Origin: Methylorubrum rhodesianum
Lineage (GTDB): Bacteria > Pseudomonadota > Alphaproteobacteria > Rhizobiales > Beijerinckiaceae
Direction: 5' to 3'
DNA: 64,000 nt
NCBI RefSeq assembly: GCF_014199985.1
Contig: NZ_JACHOS010000004.1
Location: 1-64,000, forward strand
Below the pieces are notes generated by a model, which was not told the origin of the DNA, made no database searches, and worked only from the letters and a program-made list of their open reading frames with translations. Below are positions 33,702-42,483 of this stretch, in pieces (positions within the stretch are counted from its first letter, which is position 1; each line of letters opens with the position of its first letter). The position numbers and the translations under genes are program-made.

Positions 33702-36700
33702 TCACTCGGCCGCCTGCCGGAGCCGCGCCCGCGCGCCGGCCGAAGCCTCCTCGGCCCGGCGCGGGGAGCGCGCGACCTCCTCGCCGCCGAAGCGCGCGTA
33801 CAGGGCCGGCAGGACGATCAGGGTCAGCAGGGTGGCGCTGATCAGGCCGCCGATGACCACGGTCGCGAGCGGCCGCTGCACCTCGGCTCCGGTCTCGGTC
33901 GCGAGCGCCATCGGCACGAACCCGAGCGAGGCGACCAGCGCCGTCATCGCCACCGGCCGCAGCCGGGTCATGGCGCCCTCCAGGATCGCCTCGCGCCGCG
34001 GCCGCCCTTCCGCGACGAGCTGCTTGATGAAGGTCAGCATCACCAGGCCGTTCAGGACCGCCACGCCCGAGAGCGCGATGAAGCCCACCGCCGCCGGCAC
34101 CGAGAACGGCATGCCCCGCAGCCACAGGGCCGCGATGCCGCCGGTCAGCGCCAGCGGCACGGCGCTGAACACCAGGAGCGCGTCCCGGGGCGAGCCGAGC
34201 GCCGAGTAGAGCAGCAGGAAGATCAGGGCGAAGCAGACCGGCACCACGATCATCAGGCGCTTGCGGGCCGAGGCGAGGTTCTCGAACTGGCCGCCCCAGG
34301 TCACGTCGTAGCCCGAGGGCAGCCGCACCTGGCTCGCGACCTTTCCTTGAGCCTCGGCGACGAGCGAGCCGATGTCGCGCCCGCGGACGTTCGCGGTCAC
34401 GACCACCCGGCGCCGGCCGTTCTCGCGCGAGACCTGGTTCGGCCCTTCCGCGACGGAAAAACTCGCGACCTGCTTCAGGAGGACCGACGCGGCGCGCCCG
34501 TTCGGGCCGGGCGGCAGCGGCACCGGGATGTTCTCCAACGCCTCCCGGTTCTCGCGCACCTTGTCGCTGAGGCGCACGACGATGGGAAAGCGGCGGTCGC
34601 CCTCGAACACCAGCCCGGCGTCCTTGCCGCCGATGGCCGCCCCGATGACCTCCTGGACGGCGCCGGTGCTGAGCCCCAGCCGCGCCGCTTCCGCCTTGTT
34701 GATCTTGATCTCCAGGAAGGGCAGGCCCGCCGTCTGCTCGACCTTGACGTCCTCGGCCCCGTCGATGCCCCGCAGGATCTCGGCGATCTGGTCGGCCGCC
34801 TTCGTCATCGGCCCGAACTCCTCGCCGAACACCTTCACGGCGAGATCGCCGCGGGCGCCCGCCAGCAGCTCGTTGAAGCGCAGCTGGATCGGCTGGGAGA
34901 ACTCGAACACGTTCCCGGCCAGGGCGCCGACCGCCTTCTCGATCTTCTCCTGGAGCTCGGCCTTGGACAGCTCAGGGTCCGGCCACTCCTCCTGGGGCTT
35001 CAGGATCACGAAGGTGTCCGAGGAGTTCTGCGGCATCGGGTCGGACGCGACCTCGGCGGTGCCGGTCTTCGAGAAGACGTAGGCGACCTGCGGGAAGCGG
35101 CGGATCGCCTGCTCGATCTTGAGCTGCATCGCCTGCGACTGCGACAGCGAGGTCGAGGGGATGCGCAGCGCGTTCATGGCGATGCTCTTCTCGTCGAGCG
35201 TCGGGATGAACTCGGCGCCGAGCCGGGTGAAGAGCAGGCCGGCCCCAGCCAGCAGCAGCAACGCCGCGACGATGAACACCATCGGCGCCCGCACCGCCCC
35301 GGCCAGCACGGGCCGATAGGCCCATTTGAGGGCGCGGATGATGAGGTTATCCTTCTCGGTGACGCGCCCGGTGATGACGATGGCGATCATCGCCGGCACG
35401 AAGGTCAGCGACAGGACGAAGGCGGCGACCAGCGCGATGATCACGGTCAGCGCCATCGGCTCGAACATCTTGCCCTCGACACCCGTGAAGGTGAGGAGCG
35501 GCACGTAGACGAGGATGATGATGGCCTGCCCGTAGAGGGAGGGCTTGATCATCTCCTCGGCCGAGGCCCGCACCGTGGCGAGGCGCTCCTCGGTGTCGAG
35601 GGTGCGACCGAGCGCGTGCTGCTTCTCGGCGAGATGACGCAGCGCGTTCTCGGTGATGATGACCGCCCCGTCGACGATGAGGCCGAAGTCGAGGGCGCCG
35701 AGGCTCATCAGGTTGGCCGAGATTTTCGCCTCGACCATGCCGGTCATGGTCATCAGCATCGCGACCGGGATGACCAGGGCCGTGATGATGGCGGCCCGGA
35801 TGTTGCCGAGCAGCAGGAACAGGATGACGATGACGAGGGCCGCGCCCTCCGCGAGGTTCTTGGCCACGGTCCTGATGGTGGCCTCGACCAGGAGCGTCCG
35901 GTTGAGGACCGTCTGGACCTCGACGCCGGGTGGCAGCGACTTGCGGATCTCCGTCATCTTGGCGTCGACACCCGCCGCCACCGTGCGGCTGTTCTCGCCG
36001 ATCAGCATCAGCGCGGTGCCGACGACGACCTCCTGCCCGTCCTCGCTGGCCGAGCCCGTGCGCAGGTCGCGCCCGATCCGGACCTCGGCGATGTCCCGGA
36101 TCCGCACCGGCACGCCGCCGCGGGTGGTGACGAGGACGTTCTCGATCTCCCCCATGCTCTCCAGGCGCCCGGCCGCGCGCACGACGTAGCCCTCGCCGTT
36201 GTCCTCCAGGTAGCGGGCGCCCTGGTTGGCGTTGTTGGCCTCCAAGGCCCGCGCCACGTCGGAGAAGGAGAGGTCGAGGGCGGTGAGCTTCGTCGGGTCC
36301 GGCTGGACGTGGTACTGCTTCTCGAAGCCGCCGATGCCATCGACGCCGGCCACGCCCGGCACGGTCTTGATCTGGGGCCGGATGATCCAGTCCTGCACCG
36401 TGCGCAGGTACGCGGCCCGCTCCAGCTCCGTCCTGAGCCGCTGGCCTTCCGGGGTCAGGTAGCTGCCGTCCGGTTGCCAGCCCGGCTTGCCCGCAGGCGA
36501 CACCGTCCGCTCGTCCGGCTTCGCGTAGTGGATCGACCACATGTAGATCTCGCCGAGGCCCGTCGAGATCGGGCCCATGCGGGGCTCGGCGTCGGGCGGC
36601 AGGTCCTGCTTGACCTGGGACAGGCGCTCGGCGACCTGCTGGCGGGCGAAGTAGATGTCGAGCTTCTCCGCGAAGACCGCGGTGACCTGCGAGAAGCCAT

Positions 36701-36962
36701 TTCGCGATAAGGACCGGGTGTATTCGAGGCCCTTGATCCCGGCGAGCGCGGTCTCGACCGGGTAGGTGACCTGCTTCTCGATGTCGATTGGCGAGAGCGA
36801 GGGCGCGACCGTGTTGATCTGCACCTGGTTGTTGGTGATGTCGGGGACCGCGTCGATGGGCAGCTTGGTCAGGGCGTAGCCGCCGAAGCCGGCGGCCAGC
36901 AGCGACAGCAGCAGCACCAGCCAGCGCTGGTGGACCGAGAAGTCGAGGATGCGGGAGATCAT
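33702..36962 (-). CDS. czcA: CzcA-type heavy-metal RND efflux pump
   Basis: The full-length 1086-residue RND transporter begins MISRILDFSVHQRWLVLLL with the usual first membrane helix and PVETALAGIKGLEYTRS. The transmembrane-4 motif DFGLIVDGAVIITENALRHL is that of the CzcA/CnrA heavy-metal subfamily. It exports divalent cations such as Co, Zn, Cd or Ni through the periplasm, driven by protons. The metal cannot be told from this. It starts 14 bp after the CzcB-like gene, so they form one operon. No CzcC-type outer-membrane gene is adjacent. Confidence 0.93.
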   Translation of the reverse strand: MISRILDFSVHQRWLVLLLSLLAAGFGGYALTKLPIDAVPDITNNQVQINTVAPSLSPIDIEKQVTYPVETALAGIKGLEYTRSLSRNGFSQVTAVFAEKLDIYFARQQVAERLSQVKQDLPPDAEPRMGPISTGLGEIYMWSIHYAKPDERTVSPAGKPGWQPDGSYLTPEGQRLRTELERAAYLRTVQDWIIRPQIKTVPGVAGVDGIGGFEKQYHVQPDPTKLTALDLSFSDVARALEANNANQGARYLEDNGEGYVVRAAGRLESMGEIENVLVTTRGGVPVRIRDIAEVRIGRDLRTGSASEDGQEVVVGTALMLIGENSRTVAAGVDAKMTEIRKSLPPGVEVQTVLNRTLLVEATIRTVAKNLAEGAALVIVILFLLLGNIRAAIITALVIPVAMLMTMTGMVEAKISANLMSLGALDFGLIVDGAVIITENALRHLAEKQHALGRTLDTEERLATVRASAEEMIKPSLYGQAIIILVYVPLLTFTGVEGKMFEPMALTVIIALVAAFVLSLTFVPAMIAIVITGRVTEKDNLIIRALKWAYRPVLAGAVRAPMVFIVAALLLLAGAGLLFTRLGAEFIPTLDEKSIAMNALRIPSTSLSQSQAMQLKIEQAIRRFPQVAYVFSKTGTAEVASDPMPQNSSDTFVILKPQEEWPDPELSKAELQEKIEKAVGALAGNVFEFSQPIQLRFNELLAGARGDLAVKVFGEEFGPMTKAADQIAEILRGIDGAEDVKVEQTAGLPFLEIKINKAEAARLGLSTGAVQEVIGAAIGGKDAGLVFEGDRRFPIVVRLSDKVRENREALENIPVPLPPGPNGRAASVLLKQVASFSVAEGPNQVSRENGRRRVVVTANVRGRDIGSLVAEAQGKVASQVRLPSGYDVTWGGQFENLASARKRLMIVVPVCFALIFLLLYSALGSPRDALLVFSAVPLALTGGIAALWLRGMPFSVPAAVGFIALSGVAVLNGLVMLTFIKQLVAEGRPRREAILEGAMTRLRPVAMTALVASLGFVPMALATETGAEVQRPLATVVIGGLISATLLTLIVLPALYARFGGEEVARSPRRAEEASAGARARLRQAAE

Positions 36963-36976
36963 GGGCGGGCTCTCGC

Positions 36977-38326
36977 TCAGTCGTTGTCGCCGGTCGCGGC
37001 CTTGCCGAGCTCAGCCTTGAGGAGGAAGGAGTTGGCGACCGCGATCTCGTCGCCCGGCCTCAGGCCCGAGACGACCTCGTAAGCATCGTCGTCGGAGCGC
37101 CCGAGCTCGATCTCGCGCTTCTCGAAACCGGTGGCCGTGCGCACGAAGACGACCTTCTCGCCGGCGACGGTCTGGATCGCGGCCTTCGGAACCCGCACCT
37201 TGACCGCATCCTGGCCGACCTCGACCTCGGCGGTGACGAAGGTTCCGGGCCGCCAGGCCATGTCCCGGTTCGGCAGCCCGACGATGACGCGGGCGGAGCG
37301 TGTGTCCGGGTTCAGGATCGGGCTGACGAAGATCACCTTGCCTTCGGCCTGCTTGTCGGCGTCGCCCTGGCTCGGGGTGACCAGGACCCGCGCGCCTTCC
37401 TTGACCTTGGCCAGTTCGGTGGTTGGCACCGCCAGTTCGATCCAGACGGTGGACAGGTCTGCGACCGTATACAGGTCGTCCGGGTCGCCCTGACCGCCGA
37501 CGTCGGTGCCGAGGTCGACCTTGCGCTCAACCACGCGCCCGCTCAGCGGTGAGCGCAATTCGTAGCGGCGCAGCGTCGAGGTGTTGGGCGTGGTCTCGTC
37601 CCGTTTGGCCGCGCTCGCCACCTCGGCGGCGTTGAGGCCGAGGGCGGAGAGCTTCTGCCGGGCGAGGTCGACGCGAAGCTGCGCCTCCGAATAGACGGCC
37701 TTGGCATTGAGGAAGGCCGATTCGGCCGAGATGCGCTTGTCCCAAAGCGCCTGCTGCCGATCGAAATTGGTCTTCTCAAGCTCTGCCTTCACTGAGGCGG
37801 TGAGATACTCGCTCTTGGCGTCCGCGACCTCGCGGCTGTCGAGCACCGCGACGACCTCACCCTTCACAACCTCCTCGCCCAGGCGCTTGCGCATCTCGGC
37901 CACAATCCCGACCACGCGCGCGGGCACCCGGGCGATCCGGTCGGCGTCCGGCGCGATGGTGCCGGGAACGAGAAGGTGGCGCGCGAGCGTGCCCCCCTCC
38001 ACCGTCACGACCGTGATGTCCTGCCCGGAAACCTGCTCGGGCTGCATCTTGATCACGGTCGGCTCGGCCTCTCCCCCACCCTCCGCGTGCGGATGCTTGG
38101 CGGTCTCAGGCCCGGTCTCCGGCTTCGCCCCTCGCGGGCGGGGATGCTCGCCCGCGGGCTCCGGGACGTCGGTCTCGGAGGAGGGCTGACCGGCGGCGGG
38201 CGCCGGGTGGATCCTCGGGACCCCGACCGAGGCGAGGGCGTCCTGGACGAATTCGGACACGCGGGGAACGGCACCGCCGATGGCGATGCCGGTGGCCAGG
38301 ATGACCACGGACAGGAGAATGCGCAT
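36977..38326 (-). CDS. czcB: CzcB-type RND periplasmic adaptor
   Basis: The 449-residue membrane-fusion protein has an N-terminal anchor (LLSVVILATGIAIGG), a His/Pro/Glu-rich linker (KHPHAEGGGEAEP) possibly binding metal, then lipoyl, hairpin and beta-barrel domains (VPARVVGIVAEMRKRLGEEV, YELRSPLSGRVVERKV, IELAVPTTELAKVKEG). It ties the CzcA pump to an outer-membrane channel. I chose ATG 38326 because the signal anchor follows directly. It is preceded on the same strand by a small secreted Cys/His protein. Confidence 0.92.
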   Translation of the reverse strand: MRILLSVVILATGIAIGGAVPRVSEFVQDALASVGVPRIHPAPAAGQPSSETDVPEPAGEHPRPRGAKPETGPETAKHPHAEGGGEAEPTVIKMQPEQVSGQDITVVTVEGGTLARHLLVPGTIAPDADRIARVPARVVGIVAEMRKRLGEEVVKGEVVAVLDSREVADAKSEYLTASVKAELEKTNFDRQQALWDKRISAESAFLNAKAVYSEAQLRVDLARQKLSALGLNAAEVASAAKRDETTPNTSTLRRYELRSPLSGRVVERKVDLGTDVGGQGDPDDLYTVADLSTVWIELAVPTTELAKVKEGARVLVTPSQGDADKQAEGKVIFVSPILNPDTRSARVIVGLPNRDMAWRPGTFVTAEVEVGQDAVKVRVPKAAIQTVAGEKVVFVRTATGFEKREIELGRSDDDAYEVVSGLRPGDEIAVANSFLLKAELGKAATGDND

Positions 38327-38460
38327 TGAGCCTGACTCGACCGGGACGCCGCTTGCCCGCCTGCGCGGCGGTGACGGTCGATCCCGCATGTTCACGTAAG
38401 GTGATCGACTGGCCCGGCGGATCGCCGGGCGGCCCGTGCCACCTCGGTGGCGCGGTCACC

Positions 38461-38835
38461 TCAGGCGCGAGGAGGCCTCGACAGGCGGTCCGGCCAGGTC
38501 GACGCGAGCGCGCCGACGGACCGGGACCGGTTGGGCTGGGCAGCCGCCGCGGGCGCCGTCGCGGGAGCGGCGTCCGCGGTGATGGCCTGGTGACAGCTGC
38601 AATGCACGTGACAGGTCACGCCCGGATCGGACGTGTCGGTCGCGGAGCCGTCGGCCGGCGCGACCACCGAGAGTTCCGTCCCGGCAGGTGCCTTGCCGTG
38701 GTACGCGAAATCGGCTGCCAGGCCCAGGTCGGGAGCGGCGATGAGCAGGACGAGCACGAGCGCGAGCAGGCGCAGGGCGGTCACCGACCAGCCACGCCCG
38801 GCGTCGAAGCTCTTCTGCCGCATCCCGAGGGTCAT
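38461..38835 (-). CDS. Small secreted CHVHCSCH protein upstream of czcB
   Basis: The 124-residue protein has a signal peptide (ALRLLALVLVLLIAAPDLGLAA) and a mature CHVHCSCHQ motif, a plausible metal site. The first gene of the Czc-type operon, it ends 134 bp ahead of CzcB. The motif and layout match the protein at 30004-30390. The start may be ATG 38835 or ATG 38823. A sensing or chaperone role is inferred from position. Confidence 0.68.
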   Translation of the reverse strand: MTLGMRQKSFDAGRGWSVTALRLLALVLVLLIAAPDLGLAADFAYHGKAPAGTELSVVAPADGSATDTSDPGVTCHVHCSCHQAITADAAPATAPAAAAQPNRSRSVGALASTWPDRLSRPPRA

Positions 38836-39303
38836 CCCCGTCCTTATGGCGATTCGAGGCCGCGGATACAATCGGGTTCGTCGCGGTGCGGCGTCGGATC
38901 CCAGGCGGTGTCTCCGTACGCCGCCCGCCAATCGTCGTCGCGACGATGAGAGACGTGGTGCCCGCGGCGGCCCTGGCCGCCGTCCGGCATCATGGCGGTC
39001 CCGCGGCCCGCAGGGCGGGCGTCATGGTTTCGGGAGGCCGGGTTCGCCGCGGCCTCGAACGGAGGCACCGCCGGCCGTGGCGGCATGCCCCGCTCCCGGC
39101 GGTACCCTCACCGGCGGGCACCCCGGCGCCGGGCCGCGGGCGCACCGGCCGGACGCCGCCCCGGCTCGGGCCCGCGATGCGCTCACCAGGGCCGCCGGCG
39201 GGACCCCGGGACGGATTGGCCGCGGGATGACCGAGGCGCGTCGACCGGACCCCGCCGGACGCCGCCCGTGGCCGAAGGGCGGAGGCGGCCCGGCCCCGGG
39301 GCC
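38836..39303. other. Intergenic, nothing recognisable
   Basis: About 470 bp between the Czc-type operon and the XRE gene. No supported gene; frames are Arg/Pro-rich. The operon promoter must lie in the left part, but no MerR-type dyad like the one at 20860 is present. Confidence 0.4.
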
Positions 39304-39591
39304 TCACGGGCGGTCGGAGGGCGCCTCGTTCTTGCGGGGCGAGCGCGACCTTCGGTCGAGCTCGGACCGCGCCATCCCCGTCACGACGCCCGTGGCCCCG
39401 TCCCCGTGCAGGAAGCGGGCGCCCTGCCCTTCCAGGGCCTGCCGGAGCCGCAGGGCCAATCCCTCGCTGAGGTCGGAGAACGCGTTCTCGTAATCGTTGA
39501 TGCTCTTCTTCGACACCATCGACAGCTCGCGCAGATCGGATTGCGAGAGCCCGAGGAGGGCGCGCGCCGCTTGGCACAGGTACCCCGGCAC
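39304..39591 (-). CDS. Short XRE-family helix-turn-helix regulator
   Basis: The product is about 95 residues with an XRE helix-turn-helix near its start (QAARALLGLSQSDLRELSMV, KSINDYENAFSDL) followed by LRLRQALEGQGARFLHGDGATGV. This is the pattern of short XRE regulators common in Methylobacterium and rhizobia. The frame is open to an ATG at 39777, but that would place the palindromic promoter at 39658-39686 inside the gene and overlap the divergent start. I therefore prefer GTG 39591, although its Shine-Dalgarno is weak. It may regulate the divergent cluster. Confidence 0.7.
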   Translation of the reverse strand: MPGYLCQAARALLGLSQSDLRELSMVSKKSINDYENAFSDLSEGLALRLRQALEGQGARFLHGDGATGVVTGMARSELDRRSRSPRKNEAPSDRP

Positions 39592-39657
39592 CGGTTTTTC
39601 CGGTGGATAAGCATTAACCTTCGGCAACAGCAGCAGGTCATGGTACGGCTCTCCGCA

Positions 39658-39686
39658 TTGAAAAAGCTTTATACCAATGATATAAT
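39658..39686 (+). promoter_or_regulatory. Consensus-like promoter with palindromic operator
   Basis: TTGAAA (39658-39663), a 17-bp spacer and TATAAT (39681-39686) form a near-consensus sigma-70 promoter for the plus-strand cluster. The imperfect dyad TACCA-A-TGATA (39672-39682) overlaps the -10, the same arrangement as at 17580-17608. The divergent XRE protein is the obvious candidate repressor. A leader of about 80 bp precedes ATG 39776. Confidence 0.72.
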
Positions 39687-39775
39687 TCCATTCGATTTCA
39701 GACGAGACGGTTTCGTGGCTGTCGGTGGACTTGGTGTCCGCGGACGGCTTCGGGCGTGCATGCTGGGGGTCTGCC

Positions 39776-40819
39776 ATGATCGCTGCGTTCTTCGGTGCCG
39801 ACGGACGTTCCGTGAGTGCCCATGCTGTCCTCGTGGCGACGCTCGCCGCCGCCGCCGCCGGGCGGCCGGCGACGCTGGCGCGGATCACCCGGCCGGCCGA
39901 GCCGCGGCTGCCTCGCGGCACGAGGTTGCCGGACGCCGTCCGCGTTGTCGAGCTTCAGGCCGCCTCGGCCGAGGCGGCGGTGCAGGCCGCCTGCGAGGCC
40001 GCGACGGCCCGGGACCGCGAAGGCTGGCTGATCCTCGACCTGCCCGCCGAGTGCCTCGCCGCGCCGTCCCTGCGCGCGCATCTCGACGCGGCCGTTCTGC
40101 CGGTCGGCCCCACGCCGCTCGACGAACACTTCGCGGCCGCCGTGCTGGGCGACCCGCGCCTCGTGCCCCCCGTTCAGGCCGGGCCCCCGGCCCCGGTCTG
40201 GCTGCTCGGCTGCGGCCGCTCCGGCGGCGAGCCCGCCGTGTCGCGCTTCGAGCGCTCGATGCGCGCGGCGGTCCGAACCGGCGCTCCCGACGCGGCCGAT
40301 GCGATCCGGGCCTTGCCGGTCGCGCTGCCGCGCCTCGGCCCGTCCGACGCCGCCGGCCTCGTCGTGGGCACCCTCACGTCCCGGCTCCTCTGCCAGGGCC
40401 TCCACCTCATCGCCGCCATCGAGGCCGCCGCCCGGCACCCCTCCGCCGCCCCGTTGCGACGGCAGGACCTGGCCGAGAGCCCCGGCCCGGCGCCGTCCGC
40501 CGGCGGCGGCGCGGACCACCGCGACACGGGCGAGCGCCTCCGCGACCTCGCCGAGGCGCTGGAGGCCATCGAAGAGGGCGCGGGGCCGTCGCCGCAGGAC
40601 CTGGCGGACGCGCCCCTGCTGGAGGATTGGGACGTCGGGCTCCGGGCCGTGAGGGCCTTGACCGGCGTCGTCTCGGGGCACCCCGACTTCCCCCGGCCGT
40701 GCCGGATCAGGACCTCCGAGGTCTACGCCTCGGACGGGCAGACCTGGGTCCGGACCTATTCCCGCTGGTACAGGCTCGGGAGAGCGGTTGGCGACATGGC
40801 GCCCACGACCCTGCAATAG
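39776..40819 (+). CDS. Degenerate ParA-like protein, paralogue of the gene at 16687
   Basis: The 347-residue protein starts MIAAFFGADGRSVSAHAV, where a ParA/MinD protein would have a P-loop; the Gly-Lys-Thr is missing, so ATP binding is unlikely. GWLILDLPAECLA resembles the second ParA strand. It shares several blocks with the protein at 16687-17523 (FF-x-x-D start, RPAT, ALPV, LHLIAAIEAAA, ERLRDLAE). GGGGG precedes ATG 39776. It leads a plus-strand cluster extending to 47571. Function unknown; a role as scaffold or sensor is speculation. Confidence 0.65.
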   Translation: MIAAFFGADGRSVSAHAVLVATLAAAAAGRPATLARITRPAEPRLPRGTRLPDAVRVVELQAASAEAAVQAACEAATARDREGWLILDLPAECLAAPSLRAHLDAAVLPVGPTPLDEHFAAAVLGDPRLVPPVQAGPPAPVWLLGCGRSGGEPAVSRFERSMRAAVRTGAPDAADAIRALPVALPRLGPSDAAGLVVGTLTSRLLCQGLHLIAAIEAAARHPSAAPLRRQDLAESPGPAPSAGGGADHRDTGERLRDLAEALEAIEEGAGPSPQDLADAPLLEDWDVGLRAVRALTGVVSGHPDFPRPCRIRTSEVYASDGQTWVRTYSRWYRLGRAVGDMAPTTLQ

Positions 40820-41045
40820 GCCGGCCCCGGCCGACGGCGCGACGCCGCGGCAGACCGGGCTGCGGATCACCCCCGCCTGACGGCGGGAGGCACCGCCCTC
40901 CCCCGGACCGTGCGCCGTCGGCCTCGCTGTCGGCCGGGAGCCGGCCGGCGTGGCCACGCCCGGTCGCGGCCGGCGCGCCAGCGTCCGCCGCCCACCCCCG
41001 CCGTGCGCCGGAGGCGCACCCTCCCCTCGCCTGGAGCCGCTGCCC

Positions 41046-42380
41046 ATGACGGAGTCCCCGACTTGCCCCGCCGGACAGGGGCACGCCGCCCCTGCCGGCG
41101 CCCGCCGCGCCACCGGCCCGGACGTCCGGGCGCGGCAAGGCCCGGCCATCCTCCGCCTCTGGCGCGTGGTGCCCGCGACCGGGCTCCGGCCGGCCACGGC
41201 CGAGGCGCTGCTGGCCACGCTCCGGACCTGCGCGCCGCCCACCCGCCATCGCTCCTGGGGCGAGGCCCTCGACGGCGACGCCGCCGCCCTGACCCGCGTC
41301 GCGGTCACGGTCCTGCGGGTCTGCGGCCCGGAGAGCCGCCTGACGGACCTCGTCGCGAGCGCGCTCCTCGCGCAGGCGCTGCGGGGCGAGCCGGCCGCCG
41401 CGGCGCTGCTCGCGCACGCCCTGCGCCGGCTCGGCGAGCGTCGCCCGGGCGAGCCCCACCTCGCCCGGCTCGCCGCGTCCTGGGACGCCTGGGCGCCCCC
41501 GCCCGGGGACCGAGCACCGGGGGCCGCCGCGGGCGCTCCCGCCCGCGCCGCGCCGGAAGGGCGCGGCGACCGGTCCCGTCCCCCCGCCGGAAAGGAACGC
41601 GGCTTGCGCCTCTGGATCCTGTCTGACCTGCACCGCGACGTCGGCCTGCCCTGGACGCCCGCCGAGATCCCGGACGCCGACGTGGCGGTCGTGGCCGGCG
41701 ACGTTCGGGAGGGCCTGGTCGAGAGCGTCACCTGGCTCGCGCACGTCATCCGCCCGCACATGCCGGTGGTGTGCGTGGCCGGGAACCATGAATTCTATCG
41801 GCGGACCTTCGTCGAGGAGCTCGCGCGCGGGCGGGCGGTCGCCGCGAACCTCGGCGTGCACCTGCTGGAGGACGACACCGTCGTGATCGGCGGCGTCCCC
41901 TTCTCGGGATGCACGCTCTGGACCGACTACGACCTCGACGGCCCCGACCTGCGCGCCGCCTCCATGGAGGATGCCCGCCGGGGCATGAACGACCATCGGC
42001 TGATCAGCTTCCAGACCAAGCCCCGGTGGATGCGCTTCCGGCCGGAGGAGGCGCTCGCCGTCCACCGGGTCTCGCGGGCCTACCTGGAGGGCGCACTGGC
42101 CGCTCCCGCGGCCGCGCCGCGTCGGCCGCACGTCGTGGTGACCCACCACGCGCCGAGCGCCCGCTCCGTCGCGCCCGCCTTCCGAGGCAAGCCCCTCAAC
42201 CCGGCTTTCGCCTCGCGGCTCGACGCCTTCGTCGAGCAAGCCGGCCCGACCCTCTGGGTGCACGGCCACACCCACGCGTCGATGGACTACCGGCTCGGCG
42301 AGACGCGGGTGCTCTGCAATCCGAAGGGCTACGGCGGCGAGAATCCCGCCTTCGACCCGGCCCTGGTCGTGGAGGTCTGA
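41046..42380 (+). CDS. Metallophosphoesterase fused to an N-terminal helical domain
   Basis: The 444-residue product has two parts. Residues 33-150 are a helical domain related to the separate protein at 43907-44392. After a 35-residue linker comes a calcineurin-type metallophosphoesterase with every metal motif intact: SDLH (193-196), GDV (218-220), GNHE (246-249), THHAPS (366-371) and GHTH (407-410). TTG 41604 at the start of the enzyme domain has GGAAAGGAA upstream, so a free enzyme could also be made, or these are two genes fused by loss of a stop. The substrate may be a nucleic acid or cyclic nucleotide; not determinable here. Confidence 0.8.
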   Translation: MTESPTCPAGQGHAAPAGARRATGPDVRARQGPAILRLWRVVPATGLRPATAEALLATLRTCAPPTRHRSWGEALDGDAAALTRVAVTVLRVCGPESRLTDLVASALLAQALRGEPAAAALLAHALRRLGERRPGEPHLARLAASWDAWAPPPGDRAPGAAAGAPARAAPEGRGDRSRPPAGKERGLRLWILSDLHRDVGLPWTPAEIPDADVAVVAGDVREGLVESVTWLAHVIRPHMPVVCVAGNHEFYRRTFVEELARGRAVAANLGVHLLEDDTVVIGGVPFSGCTLWTDYDLDGPDLRAASMEDARRGMNDHRLISFQTKPRWMRFRPEEALAVHRVSRAYLEGALAAPAAAPRRPHVVVTHHAPSARSVAPAFRGKPLNPAFASRLDAFVEQAGPTLWVHGHTHASMDYRLGETRVLCNPKGYGGENPAFDPALVVEV

Positions 42381-42483
42381 CGCCGCCAAGCCCGCGGATC
42401 GACGGCGGTTCCGCATGCCCCGCGTCCGGCGGGCGCGCCGCCCTGCCCCCGCGCGTCCTTCACCCCCTTTCCCCGGGAGCCCG

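Noticed and set aside
33486..36710. A plus-strand frame of 1074 codons opposite czcA
   Set aside because: Antisense shadow; the czcA frame has full RND motifs on the other strand.
39592..39777. Longer XRE protein starting at ATG 39777
   Set aside because: It would put a near-consensus divergent promoter and its operator inside the coding region and overlap the start codon of the gene at 39776; the HTH domain begins after GTG 39591.
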